From NCBI RefSeq assembly GCF_000282355.1, contig NZ_AKJL01000073.1:25686-89685 (forward strand): DNA of 64,000 nucleotides, in the 5' to 3' direction. Below the pieces are notes generated by a model. It was not told where the DNA came from. It did no database searches and saw only the letters and a program-made list of their open reading frames with translations. Of the stretch, positions 62,267 to 64,000 are shown piece by piece. The DNA comes from Pseudomonas sp. GM49. Lineage in GTDB: Bacteria > Pseudomonadota > Gammaproteobacteria > Pseudomonadales > Pseudomonadaceae. The translations under genes and the position numbers were made by a program. Every line of letters starts with the position of its first letter. Within the stretch, counting starts at the first letter, position 1.

Positions 62267-62692
62267 TTACTTGACGTTGACCGTGATCTTCTCGGAAACG
62301 ATCGGCGGATCGAACGGCATGTGGTTTTTATCGCCCAGTTCAAGTTGCAGGGTGTGTTTGCCCGGCGTGAGCGTTATTTCCGCCTGGGTCTGCGCACCGC
62401 CGAAATGCAGGTGGTTGGCATCCTTGGGGATCGGCACACCGGCGGCTGGCAGTTCATCGACGTCGATCAGCACGTGGTGATGACCGGTGTTCTCGGTGGG
62501 ATCGCCCGCCGGTGCCAAGGCAATGTTCTCGACCGCGAATTTGACGACGACTGTCTGTGGGATCGTCGCGCCGTCCTTGGGAGTAACAATGGACACTTCG
62601 GCACCTTTCGGAGCCGGCGTGGCAGCACTGGCCAGCACTGAAACACCCATCAACAGGCCAGCCAAAGCAGCACGTGACATAAAGGTTTTCAT
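62267..62692 (-). CDS. DUF4399 periplasmic protein
   Basis: A 141-residue exported protein with a signal peptide (about 1-23, RAALAGLLMGVSVLASAATP). The mature domain matches DUF4399: VSIVTPKDGATIPQTVVVKF, the HHHVLIDVDELP stretch, HLHFGGAQT and LTPGKHTLQLELGDKNHMPF. The clustered histidines suggest metal binding, but that is inference. Single gene converging on serA; function unknown. Confidence 0.88.
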   Translation of the reverse strand: MKTFMSRAALAGLLMGVSVLASAATPAPKGAEVSIVTPKDGATIPQTVVVKFAVENIALAPAGDPTENTGHHHVLIDVDELPAAGVPIPKDANHLHFGGAQTQAEITLTPGKHTLQLELGDKNHMPFDPPIVSEKITVNVK

Positions 62693-62828
62693 TCTCTTCT
62701 CCAGTTTTTCCGTAAAATCCGCGTGACCATGACAACTTCACGGCCATTTGTTGTCGAAGGCACTCGACAACCATAGCAAAGCGAGCCTGAATCAGAGGGT
62801 CCGCGATAATAAATTCAAAGGAGTGACC

Positions 62829-63419
62829 ATGCGCTTTCTGCCTGGCCTGATCTGCCTGCTACCCCTTTTGAGCCCTTTGGCTCACGCCGAACTGATTGAT
62901 GACGTCAACGACAGGGGTGAATTGCGCATTGCCGTTGAAGCCAACACCCCCCCATTCAACTTCAAGGATGACGACAAACTCACCGGCTTCGAAGTCGAGC
63001 TGGGCCAACTGCTGGCAAGTGAACTCGATGTCCGGGCCGACTTTGTCGTCACCGACGGCAGCGATCTGCTGACCGGTGTCGAAAGTGGCAAATACGACAT
63101 CGCCATCAACCACATAGCAGTGACCCCGGATCTCAAGGATCGTTTCGACTTCAGCGAACCCTACATTCAAACCAATGCACAATTGATCGCGCAGAAAGAA
63201 GAGCCACGCTCCATTCTGCTGGTGCAGTCGCTGACGGAAGATAAGCCCAAGAGCAACCCGGCCGTGAGCCTGGCAATTCCGTTTCAGAAGGGTAATCCGG
63301 CGTTCCATGCCAGCCTGGAAAACGCGTTGCAGCGGATCAAGGATGATGGACGGCTGCAAGCGCTGGAGCAGAAGTGGCTGGGGGTGGATGCGGGTGTGGT
63401 GCCAAAGCTGCAGAACTGA
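62829..63419 (+). CDS. Shortened periplasmic amino-acid-type solute-binding protein
   Basis: A 196-residue exported protein with a signal peptide (about 1-20, MRFLPGLICLLPLLSPLAHA). Lobe 1 of the SBP_bac_3 fold is complete: LRIAVEANTPPFNFKDDDKL, LTGFEVELGQLLASEL and GKYDIAINHIAVTPDLKDRF. After IAQKEEPRS the usual second lobe is largely missing; the text jumps to LAIPFQKGNPAFHASLENAL and the C-terminal KW.G motif (QKWLGVDAG). Typical relatives have about 250-260 residues. The frame is intact, so this is an internal in-frame loss rather than a frameshift. No permease gene is adjacent. Confidence 0.78.
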   Translation: MRFLPGLICLLPLLSPLAHAELIDDVNDRGELRIAVEANTPPFNFKDDDKLTGFEVELGQLLASELDVRADFVVTDGSDLLTGVESGKYDIAINHIAVTPDLKDRFDFSEPYIQTNAQLIAQKEEPRSILLVQSLTEDKPKSNPAVSLAIPFQKGNPAFHASLENALQRIKDDGRLQALEQKWLGVDAGVVPKLQN

Positions 63420-63431
63420 AGTAAATGCAGA

Positions 63432-63461
63432 ACCTGTGGGAGCAAGCTCGCTCCCACAGGG
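63432..63461. repeat. Perfect short REP hairpin, terminator-like
   Basis: CCTGTGGGAGC-AAGCT-CGCTCCCACAGG is a compact palindrome made from the two REP half-arms with the middle deleted, followed by GTTTTG. It can act as a rho-independent terminator between the two convergent genes. Confidence 0.75.
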
Positions 63462-63475
63462 TTTTGTGCCGGCTG

Positions 63476-63961
63476 TCAGTTCAGCATTGCCAACGCCTGC
63501 GCCGCCTGCGGCAACTCCAGCTCACTGAATACCTGCACGCCATGGCGCTTGAGTAGCGCCGCCGTCACGCCCTCGCCACTGACCTTCACGCCGCTGAACG
63601 TCCCGTCATAGGTCAGCCGATTGCCGCAGGACGGGCTGTTGGCCTTGAGGATGGCGACGCGGATGCCGTGCTTTTGCACCTGCTCCAGTGCCTGATACGC
63701 CCCCGACAGAAACTGCGCACTGACGTCCTCGCCCTCGGTGGTGATTACCAACGCCTGGCCATCGAGGACTTGTGCGCCCTGCCCGCCCGGGATTTCCGCC
63801 GCCGCCCGTGGCGTTGGCAAACCACCGGCCACTTCCGGACACAACGGCACGACCCGCCCTTCATCAAGCCACAGCTGAAGCTGATCGAACGGCCCGCTGG
63901 CCCCGCCGTCGTAACGGACGCGGTGGCCCAACAGGCAGCGGCTGACAAGAATCTTCTGCAT
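63476..63961 (-). CDS. DUF523 family protein
   Basis: A 161-residue cytoplasmic protein. It opens MQKILVSRCLLGHRVRYDGG and has the VPLCPEVAGGLPTPR block and the ILKANSPSCGN motif, with conserved cysteines at about positions 9, 42 and 116. This set is characteristic of DUF523, a family with no proven function that is sometimes fused to DUF1722. It is preceded closely by the end of another reverse-strand gene at the window edge. Confidence 0.88.
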   Translation of the reverse strand: MQKILVSRCLLGHRVRYDGGASGPFDQLQLWLDEGRVVPLCPEVAGGLPTPRAAAEIPGGQGAQVLDGQALVITTEGEDVSAQFLSGAYQALEQVQKHGIRVAILKANSPSCGNRLTYDGTFSGVKVSGEGVTAALLKRHGVQVFSELELPQAAQALAMLN

Positions 63962-63963
63962 GA

Positions 63964-64000
63964 TCAGAACGGCTCGTTGCCGCGCCGGCGGAACCAGCCG
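63964..64000 (-). CDS. C-terminal end of an unidentified gene (cut by window edge)
   Basis: An open reverse-strand frame enters from the window edge and ends at a TGA at 63964-63966, giving the tail GWFRRRGNEPF, two bases before the DUF523 start codon. Too short to identify, but tight spacing suggests an operon with the DUF523 gene. Confidence 0.35.
   Translation of the reverse strand, partial: GWFRRRGNEPF

Overview
The window is a chromosomal segment of a fluorescent pseudomonad, most likely of the Pseudomonas fluorescens group. The evidence is the high G+C coding sequence, Pseudomonas-type proteins throughout (284-residue RpoH, 323-residue thymidylate synthase, CadA/CadR, TcyP, PtsP), gene neighbourhoods resembling those I recall from P. 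aeruginosa between thiG and serA, and about twenty copies of the fluorescens-group REP palindrome (core GGGAGCGAGCTTGCTCGCGA or GGAGCGAGCTTGCTCGCGA). I see no rRNA, tRNA, CRISPR array, prophage or plasmid backbone.

Layout. 1-6.2 kb: thiG (partial) and thiS, a DUF423 protein, mtgA, rpoH, and the overlapping ftsY-ftsE-ftsX operon. 6.5-12.9 kb: two successive pairs of M16 peptidase genes with rsmD between them. 13-16.5 kb: a YheT-type hydrolase with an AraC regulator, a 3-mercaptopyruvate sulfurtransferase, and a TetR regulator. 16.7-20.3 kb: aldehyde dehydrogenase, Tat-signal subunit and GMC oxidoreductase, which together with the TetR gene match the LaoRCBA long-chain alcohol oxidation set. 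20.4-24.6 kb: coaD, a 2[4Fe-4S] ferredoxin, mutM, an HDOD protein and an rlmI-like methyltransferase. 24.8-26.7 kb: an accessory patch with an AT-richer MFS gene and a RAYT transposase bracketed by REPINs. 27-35.9 kb: ilvD, a DUF6124 gene with an elaborate structured leader, a phosphorylcholine phosphatase, tcyP, folA and a membrane protein/GTPase pair. 36.1-42.9 kb: an aminoethylphosphonate uptake and degradation cluster (LysR, ABC transporter, FAD oxidoreductase, PhnZ-like HD oxygenase). 43-45.8 kb: cadA/cadR. 45.9-64 kb: thyA, lgt, a TauE/SafE protein, an NRDE protein, ptsP, rppH, a HAD phosphatase, a small membrane protein, ilvA, rpiA, two YjiK-like genes, an FAH-family hydrolase, D-2-hydroxyglutarate dehydrogenase divergent from serA, a DUF4399 protein, a shortened solute-binding protein and a DUF523 protein.

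How the genes work together. Several sets are functional units: thiS/thiG (thiazole synthesis), ftsY/ftsE/ftsX (membrane targeting and division), laoR/laoCBA (alcohol to aldehyde to acid), the phosphonate cluster, cadA/cadR (metal efflux and its sensor), thyA/folA (thymidylate and folate cycle), and serA with D-2-hydroxyglutarate dehydrogenase (SerA makes D-2-hydroxyglutarate, the divergent gene re-oxidises it).

The most interesting unexplained object is the roughly 310-base leader of the small DUF6124 gene near 29.4 kb. It contains repeated hairpins with an identical 8-nt loop, loop-complementary segments that could form pseudoknots, a Shine-Dalgarno sequence that can be masked in two mutually exclusive ways, and an upstream open frame whose stop codon lies inside that Shine-Dalgarno. 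Next in interest are the phosphonate cluster, which has a complete PhnZ-type active site but no visible PhnY, PhnW or PhnX, and the RAYT/REPIN patch. All coordinates were read by eye, and no alignment, folding or database search was run.
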